Positions 1 to 8,952 of a stretch of 24,838 bases of DNA are shown here, in pieces. The notes beneath the pieces are model-generated. The model was not told where the DNA came from. It searched no databases and saw only the letters and a program-made list of their open reading frames with translations. This DNA is from JASFBA01 sp034433695 (lineage in GTDB: Bacteria > Chloroflexota > Chloroflexia > DTKN01): positions 1-24,838 of the forward strand of contig DAOUAK010000037.1 in NCBI GenBank assembly GCA_034433695.1, written 5' to 3'. Positions within the stretch are counted from its first letter, which is position 1. Every line of letters starts with the position of its first letter. Both the position numbers and the translations under genes were made by a program.

Positions 1-18
1 GTTCCCGATACCCGGAAT

Positions 19-47
19 TTGCCTTTCCTTTCAACCGGGGGTATAAT
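19..47 (+). promoter_or_regulatory. Sigma70-type promoter for the amidohydrolase gene
   Basis: TTGCCT at 19-24 and a perfect TATAAT at 42-47 are separated by 17 bp. The start codon lies 45 bp past the -10 box, giving a leader of roughly 38 nt. The same TTGCNN-17-TATAAT style recurs at the other promoters in this window, which supports the call. Confidence 0.75.
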
Positions 48-91
48 CCTTCTAAATAGGCCCTGTCAGCGGGACCTAAAGGGAGGTCCTG

Positions 92-2068
92 ATGAACCGG
101 AACCGTGAGAAAGTAGACCTTCTTCTCCGTGGCGGCATCGTGGTGACGATGGATACCGCGGGGCACGTCTACGAGCCTGGAGCGGTGGCCGTGGAAGGCG
201 ACCGGATCGTCGCCGTCGGTCCGGAGGAGGAAGTGGCCGCTCGTTTTCATCCTGTAGAGGAGGTAGATTGTCGCGATGGCGCCGTTATCCCCGGCCTGGT
301 TAACGGCCACGGCCATGCGGCGATGAGCCTCTTGCGCGGCCTGCGCGACGACCTGCAACTGGACGTCTGGCTCTTCGGCTATATGCTTCCGGTGGAAACG
401 CGCTTCGTCAGCGAGGAGTTCATCCACTGGGGCACGCTCCTGGCCTGTGCGGAGATGATTCACGGCGGGACCACCACCTTTGCCGATATGTACTACTTCG
501 AGGATGCCGTGGCCGCCGCAGCCGAGCAGGCCGGCCTGCGCGCCCTCTGCGCCGAGACGATTATGAAACTGCCCACCCCCGATGCCGAAAGTTATGACGA
601 AAGCCTGGCCTATGCCCGCCGCTTTATCGAACGTTGGCGCGGCCACAGGCGCATCATCCCGGCCCTCGGCCCCCATTCCTCCTACACCACCACGCCGGAG
701 ATTCTGGCCGAAGTGCGCCGGATGGCCCTGGAATACCGGGTGCCCGTCCTCATTCATCTGGCGGAGACGGCGCACGAGGTCGGCGAGATGCTGGAGGAAG
801 TGGGGCTTTCTCCGGTGGCCTGGGTCCAGGCCCAGGGCCTCTTCGAGGGGGTAACGGTCATCGCCGCCCATTGCGTCCACGTGGATGAAGGGGACACCAC
901 CATCCTGGCCCGGCATCGGGTTGGGGTGGTTTCCAACCCCAGCAGCAACCTGAAACTGGCCAGCGGGATCCCTCCCTACGGGAATCTGCTCCGCAACCAT
1001 CTGGCGGTGGGATTGGGGACGGACGGCTGCGCCAGCAACAACGACCTGAATATGTGGGAGGAGATTCGCCTGGCCACCTTTCTGGCCAAAGTCAGCAGCG
1101 GCGATCCCACCGCCCTTCCGGCCCGCCAGGCCCTGGCGATGGCCACCCTCGAGGGTGCCCGCGCCCTGGGTCTGGAGGAGAAAATCGGCTCCCTGGAGGT
1201 CGGAAAACAGGCCGATATCGTCGTGGTGGACCTGAGCCAGCCGCACACCATCCCCCGCTACCGCGTGGCCGAGGACAATATCTACTCCCAACTGGTCTAC
1301 ACGGCCGGCCCCTCGGATGTGCGCCACGTCCTGGTGGACGGACGTTTTCTCCTGCGGGATGGCCGTTTCACCACCCTGGACATCGGCGAGATCGCCTCCC
1401 ACGCCCAGGACATCGCCGATGAAATCGGCCGTTTCGTCCTGGCCCGGGAAGAGAACCTTCTGGACAAGATTCTGGCCATCGGCGGGGTGGAGCAGGAGGA
1501 AATCTTTGAGGTCCAGGTCAAGGCCCGGGTGCCGGCCCAGACCCTGCTGGAGCAACTGCTGGTTTTCCCCCAGATCAGCGACCGCCGGCGCAGCGAGCGA
1601 ATCCAGTACGACACCTATTTCCTCTTTCACGACGAGCGGCGCGGCCGGCTACGCTACCGGGAGGATAACCTGATCGACGAAAACGGCCGCCTCCACCCAA
1701 CCTATACCCTGACGCTCACCTCGCCGACACGGCGCGAGGAATACCCGAACGCCGCCATCCTCTCCCGCGCCCGTTACACGGCCGTCGCCGATCGTTCGCT
1801 CCGTTTCTATCGGGAATATTTCCAGCCGGACGAGATTCGGGAGGTCGAGAAGCGCCGCAGCCGGGTGCACATCAGTTACAAGGGGCAGCACTTTGCCATC
1901 AACCTGGACCACCTGCGCAAGCCGGCCCTTGGCTCCTTTCTGGAGATCAAGAGCCGCACCTGGTCGCGTGCCGATGCCGAGAACAAGGTGCGCCTGATCG
2001 GGGAACTCCTGGAGATGTTCCGCATTCCTCCGGAGGACCTGGTCAAGAAAGAATACGTCGAACTTTAA
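92..2068 (+). CDS. Amidohydrolase (MTA/SAH deaminase-like) fused to a C-terminal CYTH-like domain
   Basis: 658 aa. Residues 1 to about 455 are a cytosolic metal-dependent amidohydrolase of the SAH/MTA/guanine deaminase group. Visible metal and catalytic positions are H73-x-H75, H222 with E225 (HLAET), H260 (AAHCVH) and D311 (GTDGCASNN). The family hydrolytically deaminates adenine-type nucleosides or related ring compounds; the substrate here is unknown. Family members are usually about 430-460 aa, so residues 465-658 are extra. That tail looks like a CYTH (adenylate cyclase/thiamine triphosphatase) fold: an ExQxK strand (E473, Q475, K477) resembling the ExExK signature, a DTYF segment, RLRYRED, and a late LEIKSR strand. 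The ATG is set by GGGAGG at 81-86. The gene is 13 bp upstream of a glycosyltransferase and probably co-transcribed with it. The amidohydrolase call is firm; the CYTH call is from motif reading only. Confidence 0.9.
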   Translation: MNRNREKVDLLLRGGIVVTMDTAGHVYEPGAVAVEGDRIVAVGPEEEVAARFHPVEEVDCRDGAVIPGLVNGHGHAAMSLLRGLRDDLQLDVWLFGYMLPVETRFVSEEFIHWGTLLACAEMIHGGTTTFADMYYFEDAVAAAAEQAGLRALCAETIMKLPTPDAESYDESLAYARRFIERWRGHRRIIPALGPHSSYTTTPEILAEVRRMALEYRVPVLIHLAETAHEVGEMLEEVGLSPVAWVQAQGLFEGVTVIAAHCVHVDEGDTTILARHRVGVVSNPSSNLKLASGIPPYGNLLRNHLAVGLGTDGCASNNDLNMWEEIRLATFLAKVSSGDPTALPARQALAMATLEGARALGLEEKIGSLEVGKQADIVVVDLSQPHTIPRYRVAEDNIYSQLVYTAGPSDVRHVLVDGRFLLRDGRFTTLDIGEIASHAQDIADEIGRFVLAREENLLDKILAIGGVEQEEIFEVQVKARVPAQTLLEQLLVFPQISDRRRSERIQYDTYFLFHDERRGRLRYREDNLIDENGRLHPTYTLTLTSPTRREEYPNAAILSRARYTAVADRSLRFYREYFQPDEIREVEKRRSRVHISYKGQHFAINLDHLRKPALGSFLEIKSRTWSRADAENKVRLIGELLEMFRIPPEDLVKKEYVEL

Positions 2069-2081
2069 GGGCAGACGGCCG

Positions 2082-3341
2082 ATGCGCCTCCTCTTTGCGG
2101 CGGATGTCTTTCCCCCTCGCTGCGGCGGGGCCGGCTGGAGCACGTACCATCTGGCCCGGGCCCTGGTGCGTCGCGGCCATGAGGTACGGGTTATCCTTCC
2201 CCGAGAGGGAAAGAGGGGACGAACCGAACGCACCTACGGGGGAATTGCGATCGGCGAGTTCGGTTACCTGACCCCCCCGTTCCCCCTTTTGCGAAACCTC
2301 TTCCGCAACGAACTCCTCTGGCCGCGTCTGGGGCATTTCCTGGCCCGGGAAGTTCGGAGGGGAGGTTATGACCTGATCCACGCCCAGCATAGCCTGACCG
2401 TCCCGGCGGCGGTCCGGGCCGGCCGCGCTGTGGGTGTGCCTGTGGTCGCCACCGTGCGCGATTACTGGCCGCTCTGTTACCGTTCTACGCTTCTTTACCG
2501 GGGCCATACCTTCTGCGAGGGATGCCATCCGATCCAGGCCGGGCGTTGTCTAGGGGGAAGCCCCCTGGCCATCCTGGTCTACCCGTATGTGCAGGGCAAT
2601 GTCCGCCGCAAGGCGCGGGCGCTTGCCCGGGCCGACGCAGTGATCGCCGTAAGCCGTTTCCTGGCCGGCCGGCTCCAGGCCATTGTCCCGGCGGAAAAAC
2701 TCTACGTCCTGCCCAATCTGGTGGACCTGGAGGAGGTGGACCGGATCGTCGCCGGAGGGCCGGCTCTCCCCTTTCCCACCCCCTTTCTCCTCTTCGTGGG
2801 CAAGGTGGAGGCCAACAAGGGGGTGCACGAACTTCTGGCCGCGCTGGGACAGGTCGCGGCCCAGGTGCCCTCCGAGGGCCGCCTGCCGCTGGTCATCGCC
2901 GGCGACGGTTCGCTTGCCGGTCGGATGGAGGAGAAACTGGCAGCCCTGAAATGGCCGGCGCACTTCCTGCGCTGGGCCGAACACGATACAGTGCTCCGCC
3001 TTCTGGCCCACTGCGAACTCCTGCTCTTCCCCTCCCGATGGGAGGAACCGCTGAGCCGGGTGCTCCTGGAAGCCTGCGCCTGCGGGACGCCGATCCTGGC
3101 GATGGCCACCGGCGGAACGCCCGAGATACTGACCGATGGGCAAAACGGAGCCCTCGTCTCGCCGGAGGTGGGAGCCTTTGCCCGGAGGTTGCGGGAGTTG
3201 CTGGCCGACCCGGCCGGCCGACGCCGGCTGGGGGAAGGGGCCCGCCGGACGGCCGAAGAACGCTTCGCCGCACCGGTGGTGGCGGAGCAGGTGGAACGGC
3301 TCTATTTGAAGGTTAGGGTGGCAGGGCACCGCCATCCATGA
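2082..3341 (+). CDS. Glycosyltransferase family 4 (GT-B fold)
   Basis: 419 aa, normal length for a GT4 retaining glycosyltransferase, which transfers a sugar from a nucleotide-sugar donor to a glycan or lipid acceptor at the inner membrane face. The N-terminal domain starts with a Rossmann strand and a glycine-rich acceptor loop (CGGAGW, residues 14-19). The C-terminal domain shows the donor-site lysine segment FVGKVEANKG (238-247) and the E-x7-E motif (E322, E330). A cysteine cluster (C132, C145, C148, C156) near the middle is seen in a subset of GT4 enzymes and may bind metal. It follows the amidohydrolase by 13 bp with only a weak GGGCAG ribosome site, so it is probably translated from the same mRNA. 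Acceptor and donor cannot be told. It ends 8 bp from the tRNA gene on the other strand, with no terminator evident. Confidence 0.88.
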   Translation: MRLLFAADVFPPRCGGAGWSTYHLARALVRRGHEVRVILPREGKRGRTERTYGGIAIGEFGYLTPPFPLLRNLFRNELLWPRLGHFLAREVRRGGYDLIHAQHSLTVPAAVRAGRAVGVPVVATVRDYWPLCYRSTLLYRGHTFCEGCHPIQAGRCLGGSPLAILVYPYVQGNVRRKARALARADAVIAVSRFLAGRLQAIVPAEKLYVLPNLVDLEEVDRIVAGGPALPFPTPFLLFVGKVEANKGVHELLAALGQVAAQVPSEGRLPLVIAGDGSLAGRMEEKLAALKWPAHFLRWAEHDTVLRLLAHCELLLFPSRWEEPLSRVLLEACACGTPILAMATGGTPEILTDGQNGALVSPEVGAFARRLRELLADPAGRRRLGEGARRTAEERFAAPVVAEQVERLYLKVRVAGHRHP

Positions 3342-3348
3342 AGCCGAG

Positions 3349-3422
3349 CGCCCCAGGAGGGATTCGAACCCCCGACCCGCTGCTTAGAAGGCAGCCGCTC
3401 TGTCCACTTGAGCTACTGGGGC
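3349..3422 (-). tRNA. tRNA-Arg (anticodon TCT)
   Basis: Full cloverleaf on the minus strand: acceptor arms GCCCCAG and CTGGGGC, D-arm, anticodon stem GCTGC/GCAGC with loop CTTCTAA, five-base variable loop, and T-arm with TTCGAAT. The anticodon TCT (plus-strand positions 3386-3388) reads AGA arginine codons. The discriminator base is G and the 3' CCA is not encoded. 74 nt. Confidence 0.96.
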
Positions 3423-3433
3423 GACTGCCGAAT

Positions 3434-3463
3434 ATTATAGCCCGCCCTGCCCTCACCTGTCAA
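3434..3463 (-). promoter_or_regulatory. Promoter for tRNA-Arg
   Basis: On the minus strand TTGACA (3463-3458) is followed after 18 bp by TATAAT (3439-3434); both hexamers match consensus. Transcription would begin about 5 nt before the mature tRNA end. The promoter lies between the topA stop and the tRNA, so the tRNA need not depend on topA readthrough. Confidence 0.8.
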
Positions 3464-3470
3464 AAATTCA

Positions 3471-5687
3471 TCAGCCTCGCCGGTGAGTGGCGATCCGACG
3501 GGTATTTTTGCACTCCGGGTAACCGGAACAGGCCAGGAAAGGGCCGTAGCGTCCCCGTCGTAGCACCATCGGCCGGCCACACTTTTCGCAAACTTCGGAC
3601 GTCCCTTCCTCTTCAGCCCCGGAAGGAAAAGGACGGGTATGGCGGCAAGCGGGGAAGTTCGTGCAGGCCAGAAACAGCCCAAAACGTCCTCGTTTCACCG
3701 TCATCGGGCTGCCGCACTTTTCGCAGCGCTCCTCCACCGCCGGCCTTTCCACAGGCATCACCTTCCCCTCCGGCGTCCGAACGAAATCCCGGGCGTTTTT
3801 GCACTCCGGATAGCCCGAACAGGAGAGGAAGGAGCCGTTTTTCCCCCAGCGGATGACCATCGGCCGGCCGCATACCTCGCACACGACATCGGTCGGCTGC
3901 GCCTCCCGGCGGACATCCCGCATCTCCGTCTCGGCTCGATCCAGTTCCGCCGCCAGGGTGCGGTGAAACTCCTCCAGCACCGGCACCCGCGAAAGCGACC
4001 CGGAGGCGATCTTGTCCAGGCGCTCCTCCATCTGCGAGGTAAAGTTGTAATCCAGGATGTCGGGGAAGTGGGCCACCAGGAGGTCGTTTATGAGGAAACC
4101 CAGTTCCGTCGGGCGCAGGGGGGAATTGCGTTTGCGGGCCTCCACCCGTTCGACATAGCCCCGCTCCCGAATCGTCTCCATAATCGGGGCGTAGGTGGAG
4201 GGCCGGCCGATGCCGCGCTTTTCCAGTTCTCGAATCAGGGTGGCCTCGGTATAGCGCGGCGGCGGTTCGGTAAAGTGCTGCAAGGGCAGGAGTTGCACCA
4301 GGTCCAGCACCTCGCCCTCACAGAGCGGCGGCAGGAATTTCTCTCCGGCCGAGGGGCCATCTCCTCCATCCGGATAGACGACCAGAAAGCCGGGGAAACA
4401 GACGACCGAGCCGGTGGCGCGGAAGAGAAACTCCTCTTCCCGAGAAGCAGGGGGGAGGGCCAGGATGTCGGCAACGGTTTGCTCCAGGATCGCCGGGGCC
4501 ATCTGGCTCTGAAGAAAACGCCTCCAGATGAGTTCGTAGAGGCGGAACTGGTCCCGGTCCAGGAACTGGCGAATCGCCTCCGGCTCCCGATAGACCGAGG
4601 TGGGCCGAATGGCCTCGTGGGCCTCCTGGGCCAGGGCCACCTTGGTCTTGTAGACGGGCGGCTTCTCCGGCAGGTACGACGCCCCCCATTTCTCGGCGAT
4701 AAAGGTCCGGGCTTCTTCCTGGGCCAACGGGGAAACGGCGGTGGAGTCGGTGCGCATATAGGTGATGAGGCCGACGGATCCTTCCTCCCCCAATTCGACG
4801 CCTTCGTAGAGTTGCTGGGCGATCCGCATCGTGCGTCCGGGAGGCAGGCCCAGGCGGCGCGAAGCCTCCTGCTGGAGCGTGCTGGTGATAAAAGGGGGGA
4901 GGGGACGGCGTTGCACCTCTTTCCGTCGCAGATGCAACACCCGATAGGTCGCTCCCTCCAGTTTGTCCACGATGGCCTGGGCCTCGGCCTGGGTCTTTAA
5001 CTCGAAGCGCCCCAGTTTCTTCCCGCCGATGCTCCAAAGAACGGCGCGGAAGACGTCTTCCGGCCGGCGCTCCCCACCGGGCGGCGGAACCTTGGCCAGG
5101 TCCGCCTCCACCGTCCAGTACTCCTGGGGCTTGAAGGCGGCAATCTCGCGTTCTCGTTCCACGACCAGACGCACGGCCACCGATTGTACCCGGCCGGCCG
5201 AAAGTCCCCGCCGAACCTTTTTCCAGAGAAGCGGGCTGATCTGGTAGCCCACCAGCCGGTCCAGGATGCGCCGGGCCTGCTGGGCATCCACCAGGTTCAT
5301 ATCCAGATGGCGGGGATGCCGAAAGGCCTCCCGGACGGCCGGCGGCGTGACCTCGTGAAAGACCACCCGGTGCACCGGCTTGCCCTCGGGACGGGTCACC
5401 TGGACGATGTGCCAGGCGATGGCTTCGCCCTCCCGGTCGGGGTCGGTGGCCAGGTAAATCTCGGAGGCCTCCTCGACCTGCCGACGCAGTTCCCGGACCA
5501 CCCGGGCCTTGTCGCGGGGTACGGTGTAGGTGGGCACAAAACCGGCCTCGATATCCACCCCCAACTTGCTCTTGGGAAGGTCGCGCACATGGCCCATCGA
5601 GGCCTGCACCTCGTAGCCGCTTCCCAAAACCTGGCGAATCGTGCGCGCTTTCGCCGGGGATTCGACGATCACCAGTTTCTCCGCCAT
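3471..5687 (-). CDS. topA: DNA topoisomerase I (type IA) with three C-terminal zinc ribbons
   Basis: 738 aa. It relaxes negatively supercoiled DNA by cutting one strand through a 5'-phosphotyrosine. The N-terminal TOPRIM domain has E9 (ESPAKA) and the acidic DPDREGE stretch (82-88); SAGRVQS lies at 163-169 and the active tyrosine is Y310 in YMRTDST. Three C4 zinc ribbons follow: about 603-629, 655-681 and 700-726, each of the form CxxC...CxxxxxxC. The ATG at 5687 is preferred over an open frame extending further upstream, because GAGGTAGGAG sits just before it and overlaps the stop of the WD40 gene 5 bp away. Translational coupling is likely. It is last in a four-gene operon. Confidence 0.97.
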   Translation of the reverse strand: MAEKLVIVESPAKARTIRQVLGSGYEVQASMGHVRDLPKSKLGVDIEAGFVPTYTVPRDKARVVRELRRQVEEASEIYLATDPDREGEAIAWHIVQVTRPEGKPVHRVVFHEVTPPAVREAFRHPRHLDMNLVDAQQARRILDRLVGYQISPLLWKKVRRGLSAGRVQSVAVRLVVEREREIAAFKPQEYWTVEADLAKVPPPGGERRPEDVFRAVLWSIGGKKLGRFELKTQAEAQAIVDKLEGATYRVLHLRRKEVQRRPLPPFITSTLQQEASRRLGLPPGRTMRIAQQLYEGVELGEEGSVGLITYMRTDSTAVSPLAQEEARTFIAEKWGASYLPEKPPVYKTKVALAQEAHEAIRPTSVYREPEAIRQFLDRDQFRLYELIWRRFLQSQMAPAILEQTVADILALPPASREEEFLFRATGSVVCFPGFLVVYPDGGDGPSAGEKFLPPLCEGEVLDLVQLLPLQHFTEPPPRYTEATLIRELEKRGIGRPSTYAPIMETIRERGYVERVEARKRNSPLRPTELGFLINDLLVAHFPDILDYNFTSQMEERLDKIASGSLSRVPVLEEFHRTLAAELDRAETEMRDVRREAQPTDVVCEVCGRPMVIRWGKNGSFLSCSGYPECKNARDFVRTPEGKVMPVERPAVEERCEKCGSPMTVKRGRFGLFLACTNFPACRHTRPFPSGAEEEGTSEVCEKCGRPMVLRRGRYGPFLACSGYPECKNTRRIATHRRG

Positions 5688-5692
5688 CACTC

Positions 5693-7723
5693 CTACCTCG
5701 GAATGCCCCACAGGCGTACCGTTCCATCCCAGGAACCGACGGCCAGAAGGCGGCCGTCGGGGGAAAAGGCGATCACCGGGCGAAAGATGGCGACCTCCAG
5801 GGAGATTCCGTAGGGGAAGCCGACCAGGCCGGCCAACTCCACCCCGCTTTGGGTCTCCCAGAGCACGGTCAAACCATCCTGCCAGCCCGAGGCCAGTACC
5901 GTTCCATCGGGAGAAAAAGCCAGTTCGAGCAAATTGGCCTGCCGGAGCATCGTCCGGAGCACCTGCCCGGTGGCCACATCCCATACCTCGATCTGACCGC
6001 TGCCGCCCGAGGCCAGGAGACTCCCATCGGGCGAAAAAACGACCGCCTGGGCGACGACATCCCGACGTACTTCTCTTACCGGCCGGTCGGAAAGAGGGAA
6101 CGAAGGATTTGCCCCTACCCCCCACAGATGCACCCCGGCTTCTGAGGCCGAGGCCAGAAGCATCCCATCGGGCGAAAAGGCCAGATCGTAGACCTCGCCC
6201 GAGGCATAAATCTTCTGTACTTCCCGCCCGGTAGCCACTTCCCAGAGCCGAATCGTGCCGTCTTTTGATCCTGAGGCAATCCATGTGCCATCAGGGGAAA
6301 CGACGGCACAGGTCACCTCGGCGGTGTGCCCCCGTAGAACCCGCTGGAGAGCCCCGTCGGATAGTTTCCACAGGCGAACGGTCTGATCGTCGCCGGCGGA
6401 AACCAGCGTCTCGCCGGAGACAACGAGGGAGCGCACCGCCGCCGTATGTCCGTACAGGGTGTTGCGTTCCTGGAGCGCAGGGATGTCGAGCAGACGAACA
6501 GTGCCGTCGGCCAGGCCGAGGACCAGGATAGGGGATCGGAGGGCGGCGAAGGCCAGGCCGGTCACGCTCAGGGTGTGCCGGCCGATCTTCCACTTCTCCC
6601 GGCCGGAGGAGACCTCCCAGCCGCGAACCGTGCCGTCCCAGGAAGCCGAGGCCAGGGTGCGGCCATCCGGAGAAAAGGCGATGGCGGGGATGGCCCAGGT
6701 ATGGCCCTGCAGGGTACGCCAGGAGCGGCCGCTTGCCACTTCCCAGAGGCGTACCAGGCCCTCGTCGGCGGCGGAGGCCAGCAGGCGGCCGTCCGGAGAA
6801 AAGGCCACCTGGTTCACCTCCAGGCTGTGGGCGGTGAGCACCTGGAGCGTCTTCCCCGTGGCAGTTTCCCACCAGCGCACCGTGCCGTCGCTCGCTCCGG
6901 CCGCCAGAAACGTTCCGTCGGGGGAGAAGGCGACGCTGCGCACCTGGGCTCCGGGAACCTCCAGTATCCGGCGGGCCTCCCCTGTAGCCACGTCCCAGAG
7001 CCGGACGCTGCCATCCTGGGAAGCGGTGGCCAGCGTCTGCCCGTCCGGGGAAAAGGCCACACCCACCACCCAGTCGGTATGCCCTTCCAGCCGGCCGGCC
7101 ATCTGTCCCCGGTCTACCTCCCACAGGCCGACACCCCCGCTGACACAGCCCGCCTCGGTCCTCTGAGCGCAGGAGACTGCAGCCAGACGGCGGCCATCGG
7201 GCGAGAAGGCCAGGCCGAACACTCCACCGGCATATCCCGAAAACTGCCGCTTTTCCCCGGTCTTCACGTCCCACAACTGGATCGAACCCTCCCAGTTGCC
7301 GGTGGCCAGCGTGGTGCCCTCGGGCGAGAAAGCCAGGCTCCACACGGACGAACCGGTTGGGAAATGATGGATTTCCTCCTGCGTTGCGGCGTCGTAGAGA
7401 TACACGCCCAGCATCGTGCCCACGGCCAACTGGGAGCCGTCCGGGGAAAACGCCAGGCAGGTAATCCAACCTTTCCCGTAATGTCCGATTTCCTGCAACC
7501 GGCCCACCGTTGGAGCGGAGATGATCCCCTCTTCGACGGCGCGGCGCGCCGTCGCCGTGGCCTGGAGCAGGGCAACCTCGCTTGCTTCGGCGGCAGGGGT
7601 GGGGGAAGGCAGAAGTCCCATTTCCGGGGTCGCCGTCGTCTCCCTCAGCGTGGTCGTTCCGGCCGGCCCACCGCAGCCCATCAGAAAAAGCAGCAATCCC
7701 AGGAAAGCCGTTGCCCGACGCAT
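5693..7723 (-). CDS. WD40-repeat lipoprotein, fourteen blades (probable double beta-propeller)
   Basis: 676 aa. A lipoprotein signal peptide ends in LMGC, with C17 the predicted lipidated cysteine, so the protein should be anchored outside the cytoplasmic membrane. After a low-complexity linker (about 20-80), I count 14 WD40 repeats, recognised by recurring AFSPDG segments and terminal (V/I)RLWD/E strands. The strands end near residues 111, 152, 202, 244, 286, 328, 370, 413, 452, 495, 535, 582, 623 and 673. Fourteen blades fits two seven-bladed propellers. Such proteins are usually interaction scaffolds; no enzymatic residue is evident. The ATG at 7723 was chosen over an upstream in-frame start because GGGAGGT precedes it and it gives a proper signal peptide. 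It begins 4 bp after the GT2 stop and overlaps the ribosome site of topA at its end. Confidence 0.9.
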   Translation of the reverse strand: MRRATAFLGLLLFLMGCGGPAGTTTLRETTATPEMGLLPSPTPAAEASEVALLQATATARRAVEEGIISAPTVGRLQEIGHYGKGWITCLAFSPDGSQLAVGTMLGVYLYDAATQEEIHHFPTGSSVWSLAFSPEGTTLATGNWEGSIQLWDVKTGEKRQFSGYAGGVFGLAFSPDGRRLAAVSCAQRTEAGCVSGGVGLWEVDRGQMAGRLEGHTDWVVGVAFSPDGQTLATASQDGSVRLWDVATGEARRILEVPGAQVRSVAFSPDGTFLAAGASDGTVRWWETATGKTLQVLTAHSLEVNQVAFSPDGRLLASAADEGLVRLWEVASGRSWRTLQGHTWAIPAIAFSPDGRTLASASWDGTVRGWEVSSGREKWKIGRHTLSVTGLAFAALRSPILVLGLADGTVRLLDIPALQERNTLYGHTAAVRSLVVSGETLVSAGDDQTVRLWKLSDGALQRVLRGHTAEVTCAVVSPDGTWIASGSKDGTIRLWEVATGREVQKIYASGEVYDLAFSPDGMLLASASEAGVHLWGVGANPSFPLSDRPVREVRRDVVAQAVVFSPDGSLLASGGSGQIEVWDVATGQVLRTMLRQANLLELAFSPDGTVLASGWQDGLTVLWETQSGVELAGLVGFPYGISLEVAIFRPVIAFSPDGRLLAVGSWDGTVRLWGIPR

Positions 7724-7727
7724 CGCG

Positions 7728-8687
7728 TTAACCTCCCGGAGAGCGGGTCTTGAGGCCGTCTCGGAGGACGGCGGCATAGACCCGCATCCGCTCCCTGCGC
7801 ATATCCCGCCGATGGCCCAGGAGAAACTTGGCTCCTTCCACCAGGAATTTCCAGGCGTGGGTCGTCAACAGGAAGAGGCGGAGGAGGGAGGCCACGGCCG
7901 GCCCAAAGGTCGCACGGGCGTAGCGCACTTTGCTCCGCTGAAAGTGCAGGTGGCGACTCAGAGGCACCTGCTCTGTAGAGCGGCCTCCATGGTGGGTCAC
8001 GCGGGCCGAAGGGAGGTAGACCACCCGCCAGCCGGCCCGACGGATGCGCTGGAGCCACTCCAGTTCCTCAAAGTAGAGAAAATACCCCTCGTCCAGCAGG
8101 CCGGCCTGGGCAATCGCCTCGGCCCGCACCAGGAGGCAGGCTCCCACCAGCCAGTCCACCTCCTGCTCCACGTCATCGGGGCGATCCTGCATCCGATAGC
8201 GCCGAACCCAGGGGTTGTCCGGGAAATACTCCTCCAGAAGCGTGCTCTCCCAGAAGAGGGTGCCCGGGGTGGGAAAACGCCGTCGGGAGGATTGTACCAC
8301 GCCGTCGGGCAAGCAAAGTTGCGGCCCGACGACGCCGACATCGGGATGGGCCTTCAGATACTCCAGAAGATGCGGGATCGCCCCCTCCTCCACCTCGACA
8401 TCGGCGTTGAGGAGCGCCCACACCCCCGTCCCCTCCCCCGTGGCGAGGGCCGCGTTACACGCCGCAGCAAAGCCCCGATTTTCCTCCAGGGCCAATAGGG
8501 TAACTCCCGGGAAGCAGCGGCGCACCATCTCCGCGCTGCCGTCGGTGGAAGCGCTGTCCACCACGATCACCCGGCCGGCCGGGCAACCTGCATCCAGCGA
8601 CGCCTGTACCGAGCGCAGGCAACGCGCCAGGAGTTCGCGCACATTCCAGGAGACGATGACGACGGTCAGTTCGCTCGTCCCACCCAC
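7728..8687 (-). CDS. Glycosyltransferase family 2 (rhamnosyltransferase WbbL-like)
   Basis: 319 aa GT-A fold inverting glycosyltransferase. VVIVSWN at the N-terminus starts the nucleotide-binding domain, VVDSAST (41-47) is the first acidic site, and LLNADVE (92-98) is the DxD-equivalent metal and donor site. DEGYFLYFEELEW holds the catalytic-base region typical of the WbbL/rhamnosyltransferase group. The C-terminal tail has a hydrophobic stretch and basic residues that suggest membrane association. The start is GTG with only a loose G-rich ribosome site, 18 bp after the PspC gene stop; a different start nearby is possible. It likely adds a sugar to a surface polysaccharide; the substrate is unknown. 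Confidence 0.87.
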   Translation of the reverse strand: MGGTSELTVVIVSWNVRELLARCLRSVQASLDAGCPAGRVIVVDSASTDGSAEMVRRCFPGVTLLALEENRGFAAACNAALATGEGTGVWALLNADVEVEEGAIPHLLEYLKAHPDVGVVGPQLCLPDGVVQSSRRRFPTPGTLFWESTLLEEYFPDNPWVRRYRMQDRPDDVEQEVDWLVGACLLVRAEAIAQAGLLDEGYFLYFEELEWLQRIRRAGWRVVYLPSARVTHHGGRSTEQVPLSRHLHFQRSKVRYARATFGPAVASLLRLFLLTTHAWKFLVEGAKFLLGHRRDMRRERMRVYAAVLRDGLKTRSPGG

Positions 8688-8705
8688 CTATCGGCAACCC
8701 GACCC

Positions 8706-8933
8706 CTAAGCCGGCGGCGGGGGAGGCGGAGTAGCCTCGGTCGGCTCTTCCGGGATGATGATGACCAGGACGATGTAGGCCAGCAGCCCGCCGAACCCCC
8801 CGGCGAAGAGAGCAAGCAGGGCAAAGAGCACCCGAATCAGGGTGGGGTCGGTATTCAGGTACTCGGCCAGCCCGCCGCAGACGCCGGCGAGCATCCGTTC
8901 TTTCCGCGAACGATACAGCCGTTTGACTTCCAT
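8706..8933 (-). CDS. PspC-domain membrane protein
   Basis: 75 aa. The sequence reads as a single PspC domain: basic N-terminus, LAGVCGGLAEY, a short DPTLIR segment, and one long hydrophobic region (about 35-60) ending in IIIPEEP, then a proline-rich tail. PspC proteins sit in the cytoplasmic membrane and are linked to envelope-stress signalling; PspC-only proteins of this size are common, and their individual roles are usually unknown. The ATG at 8933 is chosen because GGGAGG precedes it by 5 bases; a longer in-frame reading upstream lacks domain similarity. It is the first gene of the four-gene operon ending in topA. Confidence 0.88.
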   Translation of the reverse strand: MEVKRLYRSRKERMLAGVCGGLAEYLNTDPTLIRVLFALLALFAGGFGGLLAYIVLVIIIPEEPTEATPPPPPPA

Positions 8934-8952
8934 CGTTTCCTCCCGATAAGAA

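Noticed and set aside
3338..3856. Plus-strand open frame across the tRNA and the topA end
   Set aside because: It reads through a tRNA gene in antisense and through the zinc ribbons of topA; no ribosome site or similarity.
5688..6284. N-terminal extension of topA by 199 residues
   Set aside because: The extension is Arg/Gly-rich shadow of the WD40 gene in another frame; the ATG at 5687 has a ribosome site and starts the TOPRIM domain correctly.
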